Assembly: GCA_022432975.1 (NCBI GenBank)
Contig: CM039515.1
Coordinates: 20,215,554 to 20,279,553, forward strand
Reading direction: 5' to 3'
Source: Begonia masoniana
Taxonomy: Eukaryota > Streptophyta > Magnoliopsida > Cucurbitales > Begoniaceae
DNA length: 64,000 nucleotides
Positions 9,645 to 21,880 of this stretch are shown here, one piece after another. The notes beneath the pieces were generated by a model, which saw nothing but the letters and a program-made list of their open reading frames with translations, was not told the DNA's origin and made no database searches. Both the position numbers and the translations under genes were made by a program. Position 1 is the stretch's first letter. Each line of letters begins with the position of its first letter.

Positions 9645-11571
9645 TTGCTTTTGTAAGTAGTTTCCCCAATCAAATTACGATATCTGGATTCCATTTGGCC
9701 GATACTTCACATAACAGTAGGATAGATAAACGTCTTCCTTGCGTCAATGTTCTCATTCAAACATGCATTTCTTTTTGTTCCGATGAGTCAACCAATTTAT
9801 TGGACTGCCACATCCGTTCTATTTCAGTATTGAACACAAGTTGAGCAACTGTTGATCTTAGATAATTTAGGAGCTTATAGAGAGTAAAATGCATTTTGCA
9901 ATTTGTTCTGAATGAAGGCAAAAGAGGGAGAAGTGAAAGGAATGAACTGAGTGAGGAAGAAGTAGAGAGAAGAACTACAGCCCTGGATTGAACTCCCTAG
10001 TTCCTCCACTTCTTCCAAAATAATTTACCCTCTACAAATGGCCATTGTCGTCAAGTTGAAAGAATTGATAACTTTAACTACGAGTACGCTGATGCTTGAT
10101 TTATCATCACCTCCCTCACAAAGATCCACTGGACACTAAATGAGTAACTTACATATCCGGTTCTTGTCTACAAGTTCTTTTTCATGGTTTGGATTAAGAT
10201 TAGGCCGGCCTTTTGGGCAGACATTATGTAAAAGTAAAGAGGGTCTTGGAATATGTTTTATATTGCCTGTCATTCATATAAAAATTGGCCATTACTTCCA
10301 TAATGTAGTTGGTAAAGACTATTTTACTAGTTGGAAACTGAATTAAGATGGTACCATGACTGAATTAGGAGAGTGAAAGAGCCTTTATCAAATGGTGTTT
10401 TGCGGTGCTAAATTGGAAAGACGGCAACCCCCTAATTTGGTCATCAAATTTACTGGGCCGATGAAGTTATATGTGAAGAGATGCGTGCAAGTTGATCTTA
10501 AAAGCTACCAAAATGTGACTAACGATGACTATTCTTGTGGAAGAAAATGCTCTAACTCGTTGGTTGAGAGTTTTGTAAGGCTCTATTATGAATTCACCTA
10601 ATAAAGAATGAAAATGAGAAAGTTGTAATAGTAGAAAAACTTGATGGAACTCGAGATGAAATTCAACTTTCGAAGCAATAAAATCGGTTGGTAACATATG
10701 ATTGTGTTGTGTGCAAAGTTTTGTAGTGAGTTTGATCAAGCTCACTATTACAATTTTCTGAGGTGAATTCATATCAAAGTTGTACAAAATCCTCAAGAGC
10801 CCTAAGAGGCAATAGTCGTAGTTGTGTGGTGACTATTCAGACCAACTTTTTTGTCTTCGTCCATATCCTTCACTTTCTTATGATTTTGGCTACGATTTTT
10901 GGAGAGAGGCATCCCCAAGTCAACTCCCAAAATCCCCCTAGAATTCGTATTTCCTTCGATTTGCCACTACTTCCATATTTGTTGCGCATCATATCAAATC
11001 ATGCCCCTCTCAATTATCTCAATCTTACTCTTTCGATTCAACTAGCTGCATACTCAATTCGACTCTCTAGCTTTCATGTGTGATATTTTCACCAAGTATC
11101 ACTTAATATTAATTGAACTTCGTTTGGTTTTTGATGTTGCATTAAATTTCACATTAAATTATGTTTGTTGTTTGATATTGTTTTTTATTTTATTTTGATT
11201 GATAATAGAAATAACTTAAGTGATGATGAACCTATTAGTTATCGTATTTTTGGAAATTTTAGTGTCCTTGCATCATTAAAATGGAGAATATCGAATAAGA
11301 TATTTGTGAAGTATTTGAAATACTAAAAGTTACACTTGAAAATGAAGAAAAAAAAACGTGTTTATTGTAATTTTTTGTTTAATAGAAACAGAACCCACGT
11401 TTAAAAAATGCGTAAATTAACTTCACATAAACATGACATCTATATTAGACAATATACACAATTTAATTAATTTGGATATTTTAAAGATAAAAATGTTAAC
11501 TTGATTATTTTGGGATATAATAAAAGTGATGTACGATCAGAAGTAGTAAATGACATGATTAGATTTTGTAA
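9645..11571. other. Intergenic region downstream of the snoRNAs, no gene recognised
   Basis: Short open frames occur (for example 10140-10346 and 10763-11083), but none has recognisable domains or codon structure. A poor box-C-like CGATGAG near 9782 has no box D partner. The snoRNA precursor probably ends somewhere in the first few hundred bases. Confidence 0.5.
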
Positions 11572-12621
11572 AAACTTGTATTTTTTAAATTAATTTAAAT
11601 TTCACCGGTCAATTTTTTGTTATTGATTGACAACGTGTCAATAGTTGACTTGGTTGCATTTTAATTGCCACATTGGTTTTTTAGTAAATTTTGAGTAAAA
11701 TCGATAAATTGGTAGAATACTGTATGCTCGAAATAAGAAAAAATAATATCGAGTAATTGAAATTAAACAATTAAATAAATGGACACGACGTTAATTAATT
11801 AAAAAGTAAGGACAAATGTGTAAATAGGAGAAAGTTTGTTAAAATGGTTGAAACCCTTGTTCTTGTCGTCATTTTTTCGCCTCCGAGAGAGAAGACTAGG
11901 ATTGTGTTCGAGAATCAACGAGCATCAACTTTTGTGAAGGCGTTTGAAGGTAAGTTGTTATAAACTCTCAGTTTTCGGGTTAGAAGTTAGGGTTTTTAGG
12001 ATTCAAATTTGAGTAAAGGAACTGGAATCCTTTAGATTATTCTGGATTGTTGATGTATTTGGAGTTTATGTAGGTTTATTCGTTGTTTGGAGGCAAAAAA
12101 TGTTGGGAAATGGCAAGTTCCACAATCTCCCCTTGGTTGGAGTCAACCAGTGGTCGACACTTCAAATGGAAGTGTCGACTGTTCTTGCTTTCAAGCGAGG
12201 ACCCGAAGGTTTAAGGGGTCGACACTTCGAAGGAAGTGACGATCGCTGAGCAAGTGTTGACACTTGTGTTTGAAGTTTTGACCAGATGGGTGAAGTGTCG
12301 ACCACACAACTTTTTATTAGAAATGTGTTGACACTTCAGGTAAAGGTGTCGACTGCTAGTGTACTTTGGGTTAGGACCTGAGAGGTACGAAGTGTCACTC
12401 GGTGGGTTGACCATCTGTAACACCCGACATTTTGGCCATGTAAATATTTCCTTGAATTATTAAACGGAATTAATGGGAATATTTATACAATGTATGTTTT
12501 TATGAATTTGCGGATGTTTTCAATTGAATGTGAGTGATTCGTAAAATCGATTCAACGAACTAAATAATAATTTAGTTAAAAACCAATGGAATGGCAATAT
12601 AGGAAACCAATTCATGTAGGT

Positions 12622-12651
12622 GGGGGGGTTGGGGGGGGGGGGGGGGGGGGG
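12622..12651 (+). repeat. Poly-G tract (7 G, TT, 21 G) in LTR B
   Basis: A run of seven G (12622-12628), two T and twenty-one G (12631-12651) lies between AT-rich promoter-like sequence and the leader of the LTR. A comparable 22-nt G run occurs in LTR G at 55698-55719. Confidence 0.9.
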
Positions 12652-12933
12652 AGAGAGGACTAATGAGTGTTTGACACTTGGCAAACTTGTTGGAGAAGCC
12701 AAGCCCCTCTTCCTCCTTCCCTCCTACGTGAGAACACTCCAACTTGCAATTTCCATCTTTTCTTCTCTGTTCTCTCTTCCAGGCGACTGAGACAAACTTC
12801 CAAAAACCTTGTTTCATCTGTTTTCTTATGTTTCCTCCAGTTACAGGTAATCTTTTACGATAGTTAAAGAGTTGAGGTTAAACGTTAGTTCTTTTTTTAA
12901 GTTTAGGTTAATGTCTGATTTTACGTGCTCTAG

Positions 12934-12987
12934 GTTCGCGAACCACAGTAGACGTGTGTACAAAGCTTGTTGCATTTTGGACAACAG
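12934..12987 (+). other. Predicted 54-nt LTR micro-exon in B
   Basis: The segment is bounded by GCTCTAG upstream and GTAAGTTC downstream. It has the same arrangement as in LTRs of other families, about 230 bp after the pyrimidine-rich leader. A matching distal acceptor, TCTGTTGTAG, ends at 13473. Confidence 0.45.
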
Positions 12988-13959
12988 GTAAGTTCATGCG
13001 TATAAGTTGGCCCTTAAGGCCTTACAACATGGAGATATTAGGTTTTGGTTCGGGTAGTTAAGTTATAGGTTAGGTTTTAAGTTAAATGTGTTCTGTTTCA
13101 TGTTTGTTTTTATTCTGTCGCCTGTCTCTGTTATGTTCGAGCACCGTACCTGTTCATGCATACACGTTTTCTGAAAATCATGTAAACATTTTTCAGCACC
13201 GGATTTGAAGTTATGAAAGTTAAAAAATGTGAATGTAATGTATAGTTAAGTGTGGACGAGGACTGGCATCCTGTCATGTACTCTTGTTATGTCCTGTTGT
13301 GGCATGTACTCTTGTTGCGCCAGCTCTTCCTCCCACTTATAGCTTCCTATCCAGTGAAACGTAATGTAATGTAATGTTCATGTATTTGGAAAAATGTTCA
13401 TGCACAGCATATGTATCACTGTATTTCATGTTCTTACTGAGCTCTAGGCTCATAGTTGAACTCTCTGTTGTAGGTATGGATCCTCCAAATAAGGACCCGG
13501 TGCCTCAAGCTGATAAGTTGATGTAGTTGGCAATCGAGCTCACGGGGATTGGTTGCTGCAATCAGATAAATGTTATTCCTGTGAGAATGTATTTTTGAAA
13601 GTTATGTCAAGTCCTGTATAGCTTTTGAAATTTTAAAACCGATGTGTACACTGTGTGTTCATGTGTTTCAAAACTTCTGTTTTGTGAATTCTGGAAATGT
13701 ATGTCAAGTTCTGTTTAGCTTCTGAGATTTTAAAACAATGTATAAACTCTGTGTTGATGTATTCTAGAACTGTTTGAGATTTTCCCTTTTAAGTTGTGTA
13801 TAGATTGTCACGAGTTTTAGATCTATCCATGCAGTCTGAATTCTTACACTTCTGTCATGTTTTCTAACTTCTGTCATGTTTTCATGCATGTTTTAAAACT
13901 GTGTTTTGAGTTGGGTTTGAAGTTTTATGCCTTCTGTTTTTATGCTCCCTGTTCATATG

Positions 13960-14990
13960 TCTTCTTGTTAAATGTTGTCAATTCTGCCTTTAAAATTTTA
14001 TCGTCCAAAGTTATTGTCCATTTTGCCTTCTGACTCAGTCGTCCATACTGCCTCTAGCTTCTGTTGTCTATTTTGCCCTCGGTTTCTGTCTTTTATTCGG
14101 CTAAGTGTTATAGTTCGAAAGTCTATCTGTTGTTTTAAACGTCCAAAGTCTGCCTGTTATTTTAAATGTCCACAGACTTTTGTCGTTTACTGCTTTTGAC
14201 TTTGTTTTTAAACGTCCACGAACTTCTGTGTCCACTGATTTTGCCTCCTGAAAATAAACGTCCACAGCCTCTGTTATTTTAAACGTCCAAAGTTATCGTC
14301 CACGATAATGTTGCCAAAGTCAAATTGTCCACAGTACTCGCCCGTCGAGTAATTGTTTAAAATATTCGACTAAGTGTTAGTCGTCCATTCTGCCTTCTGT
14401 TTTCAAACGTCCACGGACTCATGTGCCTACTATTTTGGTCTTTTATTTTAAACGTCAACGGCTTCTGTTTGTCCACAGATCCTGTCTTTGATTTTAAACG
14501 TTCACGTCTTCTGTCTGTCCACAGTAAGTCTTCCACGCGACTTCCAATTTCTGTTTTCCCTTTTTATTAAGTCTTCCCCTGCATGTCTATTGTCTATTCT
14601 GTTTTCTTTTCTGAAACGTCCAAAGTATTTTGTCACCCTGTTTTCTCTTCTGTCATTTATCCAGACCTCAATTCCAGAGAAGGTTTTCACAGTGTAAAGT
14701 TTTAAAAGTTAAAAAAAAAATAGTCCACTTTAAACGTCCAAATTATTCTATTTTTATTGTTCTCCCTGTATTCTCTCTTCCTGTTTTACTTCGGCCATTT
14801 ATTTCTGAAGTTCGACTTTAAAGATGCCTTCCTGTTTTATTCTGTTTATTCACTCCAGTCGTCCATTTATGTTTCCTGTTTTTCCTATTTCCTTCTGTTA
14901 TTTATTTCTGTAACCTGGTTGTAAATTGTCTTCCAGTTTTCCATTTCAGAAATGGTTTTCTCTGTGTTAAAGTTTTAAAGGTAGTAAAAG
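13960..14990 (+). repeat. Degenerate AAACGTCCA repeat field in LTR B
   Basis: Variants of TTTTAAACGTCCACAG and CTTCTGT recur every 40-70 bp across about 1 kb (for example near 14137, 14209, 14260, 14281, 14405, 14451). The spacing is irregular, so this is an eroded minisatellite and not a clean array. A roughly 110-bp imperfect duplication lies just upstream, about 13594-13770. Confidence 0.65.
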
Positions 14991-15950
14991 TTCAAAAAAA
15001 AAATGTAATACCCGGCTTTAAGAGATATTAATATTTTAATATAAATGGTATTTTTGTAAATATATCAAATCAAGTCCGTTTTGCAAAAAAAAAAGCTTTA
15101 TTGCGATCCTAACGATTAATAGGGATTTTAAGGAAATTATGAGAATTTTCGGAGTTTAGACGCTTAATTCCGAGTAATTACGTTTCTTGAAATGTAGTGG
15201 ACGTTGTAGTAAAAATAGTAAACGAGGTCCGATTTACGAACGGACAGTTTTAATAAATTTCAAATAATAAGTTGGACTTATTGGTGAAATAAGTAGATTT
15301 GGTGAAACCGAATAGTTAGCCGATTAACGAAACGAAGGACGAAACGAATATAAAAACAATGCAAGGGCAAAACGGTAATTTGCTAAATCAAAATATAAAA
15401 TAACACAAAAACCTTCTTTTCCTCATTTTCTTCTCTGCTTTCGCGATTTACAGAGTGCATTTTCTCTCTTTCTCTCTCGGCTCTCCTTCTCTGCCGTCGA
15501 CGTTCTTTCCACGCCAGTGACCGGTTCGTCCTCCGTTCTTCACGTTTTCTCCTCCAATCGACGCTCTAGGTATGAATCCATAGTTTTAGAGCGTTATTGT
15601 TCGGTTTTTAGAAAGTTATACATTTAGGTAAACGATTAGGGTTTATGCTAAAAATGCGATTTAGGGTTCGAAATTTATAGATTCGCCGTGTTTAAGGATA
15701 TAAAGGACGTATTGAATGTTATTGGAAGAAGTTAGATTAATTTGTGAAAAATGTTAAAATTGAAGAATTTTTGGGTTTTTGGGAAAACTCGTTGATTGTG
15801 GTTTTAAACTATCGAGCGTCAATCGTTGTTTAAATACTTCGATTAGTTAAGTTAAGATTTTAGGAAATTCCTTAGTTAAGGATTTTGTTAAGTTTTGGAC
15901 ATTAAATTGTTTTAAGCTCGTTTTAACGACAATTTGGTGAAATTGCTTAG

Positions 15951-15995
15951 GTGAACAACGCTCGTGGACAGAGCTTGAGCTGCAACGGACACGAG
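15951..15995 (+). other. Predicted 45-nt LTR micro-exon in C
   Basis: Preceded by TTGCTTAG and followed by GTAAGTTA. It is the same length as the equivalents in D (21836-21880) and I (58270-58314), differing by substitutions only. The upstream donor CTCTAG/GTATGAAT is near 15569 and the downstream acceptor GGTGTAG ends at 16603, giving a three-exon leader model. Confidence 0.5.
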
Positions 15996-17056
15996 GTAAG
16001 TTATCGTGATTTTCTCTGGCCGATTGGCCTACACCGTACGTCGAGGTCGTCTCGAAGAGTTTTGGTGACGCGTATGCTTAAATTGTTTTGGTTGGGTAGT
16101 TAGGATTAGTTCTGTATAGGTTATGCTTTTAATTGCTTTATTGTCTCGATGGTACGAATCATGTATGTTTACTTTATGTCATATTGAACTGTTCACGCAT
16201 CACTTGTTTTTAAAAGAACATAGAAAATGAATTTCTGCATGATGTTTTAAAGAAAATGGCGATGTGGCCCGGAGAGGGGCTTGACCTATTGTGAAGATCG
16301 ACTACGAGTTTGTCACAATACCACATCTATTATGTACTCATACAGTTATACAGTTATAGGTCATGCGAGATGGGGCTCAGGCACGGCTGTACGCGTTGTA
16401 AGCGTGTACCCCCCTCCTCTAGCTGGAAAGAGTAGTCTGACCGCTGGATGTGCTCTCTCCGGTTAGGGGGTTGAGATCTCGGTGACACCCACAGAGTAAA
16501 GATAAAGAAAATGCTGCATGATTTCTGAACTTATATGCATAGCATGCATGTACATTACGAGAGCTTGCTGAGATTTTATCTCATAGGTGTCTGTATGGTG
16601 TAGGTGACTTCGACTTAGGTGAGGACGCGATCCCTCCATCTGAGGAGTGATGCAGTTGATGGAGGATGGTCGCGGGAGTGTGTTGGCGCAGTCCAGGCGC
16701 ATTTTGACCCGTGGGGACGTATGTATGGTGTTTTGAGGGTATTGGGTTATGTATAAAGTTAGAACATTTTAGGATGTTTGGATCTGATAGTAGATAGGTT
16801 TATGTTTGATGTTTTAAACATTTTTGGAAACCTGTTTTATAAACTGCTTTTGTAAAGTTTTCATTGGAACTGCATGGTAATTTAAAACTTGAGGGATTGT
16901 CGATTTTTAAACATATCCACGCAGTTCGTTTTTACGAAAGTTTAACTTATGTTTAGGCCGTTTAGTTAGGATTGCTAAATTGTGAAGTGAGTTAAGTTTT
17001 ATTGAAATGTTAGAGTTTATGGTGTGCAAGAATGGATGAATGCATGAAGAAAAAGG

Positions 17057-17290
17057 TGAACTATTGCTCTATGGAATTTCAGATTCCAGAGAGCATTTGT
17101 ATGAAAAAAATAAAAAAGAAAGATGAAGAAGAAAGTGGTGACTGGGCGCGGGAGGTGAGGGGCTACTGATCGCCCCTCCTTGTCTTGATACAGCGACCGA
17201 TCGCTGGCACAGAGGGGCGACTGATCGTCCCTGCTGTTTGGTGCATCAGCGATCGATCTCCTGAATTTGGAGATAGATCGTCCCTCCCTT
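17057..17290 (+). repeat. Hairpin-array block of LTR C
   Basis: Consecutive inverted repeats: 17066-17077 with 17083-17094 (11 of 12 pairs), GAGGGGC 17157-17163 with GCCCCTC 17172-17178, CAGCGA 17191-17196 with TCGCTG 17201-17206, 17213-17220 with 17225-17232 (8 pairs, one wobble), and ATCTCC 17256-17261 with GGAGAT 17269-17274. The block ends about 234 bp before the LTR end, as in D and I, but the sequence differs from both. Confidence 0.75.
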
Positions 17291-17598
17291 TTGGTTGACT
17301 GTTTTTACAGTTTTGTCCTCCCTGTAATTTTAATTGTTTTAATTGATTTTAAGATTTATTTAATTAGTTTTATGTTTTGTTTTTAGTGATTTAAAGACTA
17401 GATTTTAATTCCGACTTCAATTCTGATTTCGATTTCGATTTAAATTCCGCCTAGAGTTTATTTAAAGATAGGGATAAAAAAAATATATGTACGGGAAATC
17501 GGGTACAGTATTAGGGTCGTTACAAAAAATATGTCACGTTTTAATGTCCGGAGTGATGACTCCTCGGCCCCGATCGGGTCTGGGGTCGTCACACCCTC

Positions 17599-19344
17599 AC
17601 TTATAAGTGTCGATCACACGAATTTATTTTGATGCGTATATAGTGTTGTCGAATTAGGTTCCTAGTCCAGGTATATGACCCATCCATGTCTTTCCCTATT
17701 GTTGAGTGAGATGTTCATGACTATGTTTTCTTTTAGGCTTAGATGAGTTTACTGATTTCAAGCTAGTAGTAGAGGTTGTCACTCCTGTTTAGAAAATGAG
17801 TAGTCATCGTCGAGGTAGAGGTTTTTTGTTTTTTGCATTGCTTTACATTGTTTTCGAAAAGTATTATTTTGGTGGGTTGCCACTTGTAAAAAAATTGACA
17901 GAGCCTGATCTCCAGCAGGTTTGTTTTATACGTATTATTTTCTCACGTTTATTTTCAGTTTAGATAGTATATGTTTTTGCTGTGATCCGTTGAAGGGATG
18001 ACTTCTCTTGATGCTTTGGGCTGTTTTGGCGCAAAAGCATCACAAGACTATCCTATTACACCTTCTGCTACGTGATGGGGGTGTTGTGGGTGTTGTTTGC
18101 ACATACAAAAAACTGACAGTAGGCGGCGATAACGTGCTCCTTGAGTTTTGAATCCCTAAACCTGATCAAGGTGTTGATTCTCCGAGTTGATGTCGTAGTT
18201 GACTGTCGGTCGCTGGTCACTCGGGTGACGAGCTAGATCTTTGGATCGCTGTCACGGTTTCCTCAAGCCTCATGAGATGTTGTTGGGTCTTCGAATCACT
18301 GTCTTTTAGTGGTTTGTGCCAAAGTGGTCCATGCATGACCTTCCTTTTTCACTAATTACGTTTTCTGTGAAAAACAGTGAGGCTTATTTTCATTGTATAA
18401 CTACCTATGTACGTGACATAGTTTATCACTATCTCATTGAGGGCTCGTGGAGCCGGTTTTGATAAAAAGAAGAAAAGAGGTTTCCTTAACCATTTTGCAA
18501 ACTCATGCATAGTTTTGAAATGAAAACACTTTTTGAAATGAAGATAAAAATCTGTTGTAAAAACAAGATACATTAAGTATAACGTTTCTACTTAGTTAGT
18601 CACTTACCCTAACGAACCCCCCTCCCAATCTAGGTAAAAAGAAGTGCGGCTAGCATTCGTTGAGATTTGAGAGAAGATGGTTATTATTTTTTTTTATGTT
18701 AGGACTTTGTTTGTATTTTCTTTGGTAAAGATATGGTTGTTTAATTTGAATATGTAAACTTAATTGTTGGATTGAAACCCTTTACTTTTTTGCACAGTTG
18801 AATATTGTCAAGTAATTATTTTACTGCACTATGTGTTTGGGATTTCATTATGTGGGCTCGAGTTTGTATTTACTTTAAAAGCTTTCGCTGCAAACCTAAC
18901 ATTAGACTGGTTGATCGGATTCCCTTTTTGAGAATTGGGTTGCCCAACCTAGCGTTTCTGCTCCAGCCCGTCTCCAGGTCGTGACAGATTTAAACTTTCA
19001 TTTATCTTTCTTGAAAAAACATGACTTGATCATTATAATTAAAAGTGTATTTAATCTTCAATAGTTAGGTTTTTTCTTTATCTACGGAAAAGAGAGATGT
19101 TATAAAAAAAATTTAAAATCTCAAAAAGATCATAATAATAAAAAGTTACTTTGAGAACTATGAGAGAACAATATGTTTAACTTTTGATTTCATCAACTAA
19201 TCAAATGAGTTTTCTTTGTTTAATCAAACATTATGTCAACAAATTATTTTTTATTTTTAATTTTTATGATTGAATCTCCTCATACATGTAGTGTCTTAAA
19301 ATGCTAGTTCAATTGAACTTAATAGTTGGAATATATTATTTAAG
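17599..19344. other. Right part of LTR J and AT-rich flank, no gene seen
   Basis: 17599-18986 is the remainder of probable LTR J, with GTCGATCAC-type motifs at its left end and a GC-rich terminus. 18987-19344 is AT-rich spacer leading into the hAT fragment. No open frame here looks coding. Confidence 0.45.
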
Positions 19345-20384
19345 TATATTGTTTGGCTGTAGATAATGTCTCTAATAATGACGTTGCCCAAAAAGTTTTA
19401 TGTCATTATATTTCAACGCCATTAGAATTACATTGTCATATTTGTCGTTGTGTGCATATTTTTAATTTGATTGTACAAGATGATTGGAGTATTTCAATAG
19501 TTAGAAATATAGCTCGTAATATTAACTCTTCGCAAGCTAGATACAAATTATCTATGAAATGTTGTAGGGTTAGAAATAAAAGAACAAAAATATTAGAAAT
19601 TATTTGGCACATAAGTTAAACTCAACATATGAAATGTTGAACTTAACCACACAATATAAATTGTTAAATATTTATATTGCATAAAGTTTGATAATATTTT
19701 ACGTCAGAATTATATTGTTATACCCTACGATTGTGATTGGTTGTATATGGAATTTCTTAAAGCTTTTGATTCGTTCATGTAGCTTATTGCATGACATATT
19801 ATCTTAGTGTTTCTCATACTCTTGTACAATTAATTATGACTGGGTTTATGTTTTTTAATTATTGTAATTATGATATACTTTGTCAAGTAGTTCAAAATAT
19901 GAAAAATAAATTTTATAAATATTTTAACGATAACAAGTTACAAATATTCTTTTTTTTTTAGGTGTTGTGATTGATCTTTGATATAAAAAAGAGGCCTTAG
20001 AAAGTTGGTTAGATATGATTTGTGAGCATGATCAACATAAAAGTTAGTAAGGATTTAAGTTTGTTTGATAGTAGATTAAATGAAATTTACAATTTTTATA
20101 AACAGGGAATTATGAATAATAGAGTTAATAAACTTTCTTCTCTAGTGTTGCTTTTAGTGCTACTTCTTTTCAAAGATACCTTTACAATTTTTTTTTTAAA
20201 AAAATTGGAAAATCAATCTCGAGCACTTCGTCAACTAGTAGTGCAATAAATCTAAATTTTTATTTTGATCAACCATTGGTTCTAGTAGATGATAAATATA
20301 AACATTTTGATATTTTGACATAGTGGAAAGGACAAGAACTCAATTTTTCTATGCTTTCTATCATGGTCTGAGACATACTATCCG
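19345..20384 (+). pseudogene. hAT transposase fragment, heavily decayed
   Basis: The frame starting about 19345 reads AVDNVSNNDVAQKVL, then HCHICRCVHIFNLIVQDDW and an SSQARYK segment. These match the conserved hAT block around the second catalytic Asp (VDNASSND, H-RC-AH-LNLIV-D, SS-AR). Further downstream and in shifted frames come LNSTYEML (19620), KYF near 19917 and FDILT-WKGQELNFSMLSIM (20309-20365), the start of the hAT C-terminal dimerisation domain. Many stops and frameshifts are present. The fragment stops abruptly at 20384, where the copia LTR array begins, so the copia element appears to have inserted into this old hAT. Confidence 0.75.
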
Positions 20385-21835
20385 TGATTACATAAATAAC
20401 TGTTTGCAAACTCAAATATATTCGAATCTGTTAACTAAGTTGAATAGTGTTATTAGCAATAGATTTCAAAAGCGATAATTAAGAGATAACAGAGAAGGAG
20501 AGACAAACAATTTGTTAACGCGGTTAGGCAAATCTTGCCTACCTCTGCGCTTTAAGATTCCTTTTTAAAGATTCTTTCCAAACTCAACTCCTGGAGTTTA
20601 CTAAATTGAACTTCCTAGCGTTAATCTAAAACCTTACATGACTCTTTCTTAGGACGTCATCCTTCACTCTGTTACTTCAAAACTTTTTCGTGATTAAATA
20701 AATAACCGTTTGCATGCTCAAATATATTCGAATCTGTTAACTAAAATGAATAGCGTTATCAACAATAGATTTCAAATAGTGGTAATTAAGAGATAAAGGA
20801 GAATGAGAGACAAATAATTTGTTAATGCGGTTCGGCTAACCTTACCTACCTCCATGCTTTAGATTTCTCTTTGGAGATTCTTTCCAAACTTAACTCCTCG
20901 AGTTTACTAGATTGAACTTCCTAGTGTCAATCTAAAACCTTACACGACTCTTTCTTAGGGCGTCACCCTTCGTTCGTTTACCAAAGTACAAGAGTAGATT
21001 TGAGAAGGATTGAATGAAAATCTCATATACTGTCAATGAGTAAATGTAACACCCGGCTTTACGGGATTTGAATTATTTCAATATAAACGGTATTTTTGTA
21101 AATACGTCAAACTAAATCTATTTTGCGAACGGAAAGTTTTAACGGATCCCTAATAATAAATTAGAATTTATGCTGAAATATGAAAGTTTGGAGAAATCGG
21201 ATAGTTAGTTAAATAACGAAATTTTTAAAGGAATAAATAAAAATTAAGTGGAGGGGCAATTAAGTAATTTTGCAAGCCAAATTTTAATAAAAACATCAAT
21301 TCCTCTTCTTTTCCCTCACACTTACGCAGAAACTCATTTCCTCCCTCTCCCTCTCGGCGATTTCTCTTCCCCTTCGTGCGACTCTCCTCTCACGGCGTCG
21401 AAGGCTTGTTCTCCGGCGATTATTTCTTCACGTTTCCTTCTCCTTCTTCGACCCTAGGTATGAATCTATAGTTTCGGTACGTTAGATTTTGATTTCTAAG
21501 GTTTAAAATGATTAGGGTTCGTTAGGGTTTTCGTTGAAAACGTGAAATAGAGTTTGAAATCGATAGGTTTACCGTATTTATGGCTCTAATTGGCGTATTT
21601 ATGGTTGTTGATAAAAGTTAGTTGAAATAATGAAGGTTATTAAGGTTTTGAGTGGTTGGAAGTTTTAAATGCTCCATTAATGGAGGTTTGGAAATTCACG
21701 AGCATGAGTTGCTCGATAAAATGCCTCAATGAGGTGTTTTAGAGTTTAGGAGATTTTTTTTAGCTAAGAGTTTATAATTTTCTAAACTCGATAGTTTATA
21801 ATTGATTTAATCAAGATTTGTGTGAATTGCCTTAG

Positions 21836-21880
21836 GTGAACAACGCTCGTGGACGGAGCTCGGTGTGCAACGGACGCGAG
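21836..21880 (+). other. Predicted 45-nt LTR micro-exon in D
   Basis: Bounded by TGCCTTAG and GTAAGTCT. It aligns without gaps to the equivalent in C. Upstream donor CCCTAG/GTATGAAT near 21455 and distal acceptor ATGGTGTAG ending near 22419 complete the same leader model. Confidence 0.5.

Larger units (their letters stand above)
15004..17524 (+). mobile_element. Solo LTR 'C' (family alpha, 2.52 kb) inside LTR B
   Basis: C starts TGTAATACCCGGCTTTAAG and ends TTAGGGTCGTTACA. It is flanked by AAAAA at 14999-15003 and 17525-17529, a weak TSD because it sits in an A run. It shares start, end, leader, 45-nt micro-exon and hairpin block with LTR D and with the LTR of element I. C and D are therefore solo LTRs of the Tekay-type family whose coding region survives at 59314-63774. 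No pol is present here. Confidence 0.85.
12416..17593 (+). mobile_element. Solo LTR 'B' (family beta), split by LTR C
   Basis: B starts TGTAACACCCGACATTTTGG and ends GGGTCTGGGGTCGTCACA. Flanking 5-mers are CCATC (12411-12415) and CCCTC (17594-17598), 4 of 5 identical. Removing C leaves about 2.65 kb. The plus orientation follows from a pyrimidine-rich leader (12700-12840) and splice-like signals. It contains a 21-nt poly-G, a micro-exon and a long stretch of AAACGTCCA-type dispersed repeats. LTR H at 55955 has the same first 14 bases. Confidence 0.72.
11577..18986 (+). mobile_element. Probable solo LTR 'J', split by LTR B
   Basis: J begins TGTAAAAAC and ends CAGGTCGTGACA. It is flanked by GATTT on both sides (11572-11576 and 18987-18991). 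Without the B insertion it would be about 2.2 kb, close to LTRs C and D. It has a leader-like pyrimidine stretch near 11870 followed by GGTAAGTT, and GTCGACACTT motifs at 12150-12400. The left terminus is less typical than TGTAACACC, and a 5-bp match can occur by chance. Confidence 0.5.

Noticed and set aside
10140..11083. Three small plus-strand frames (68, 69 and 106 aa)
   Set aside because: No recognisable domain, start context or intron signals; lengths are as expected by chance in AT-rich DNA.
12520..12702. Proline-rich minus-strand frame with poly-Pro
   Set aside because: It is the poly-G tract read in reverse.
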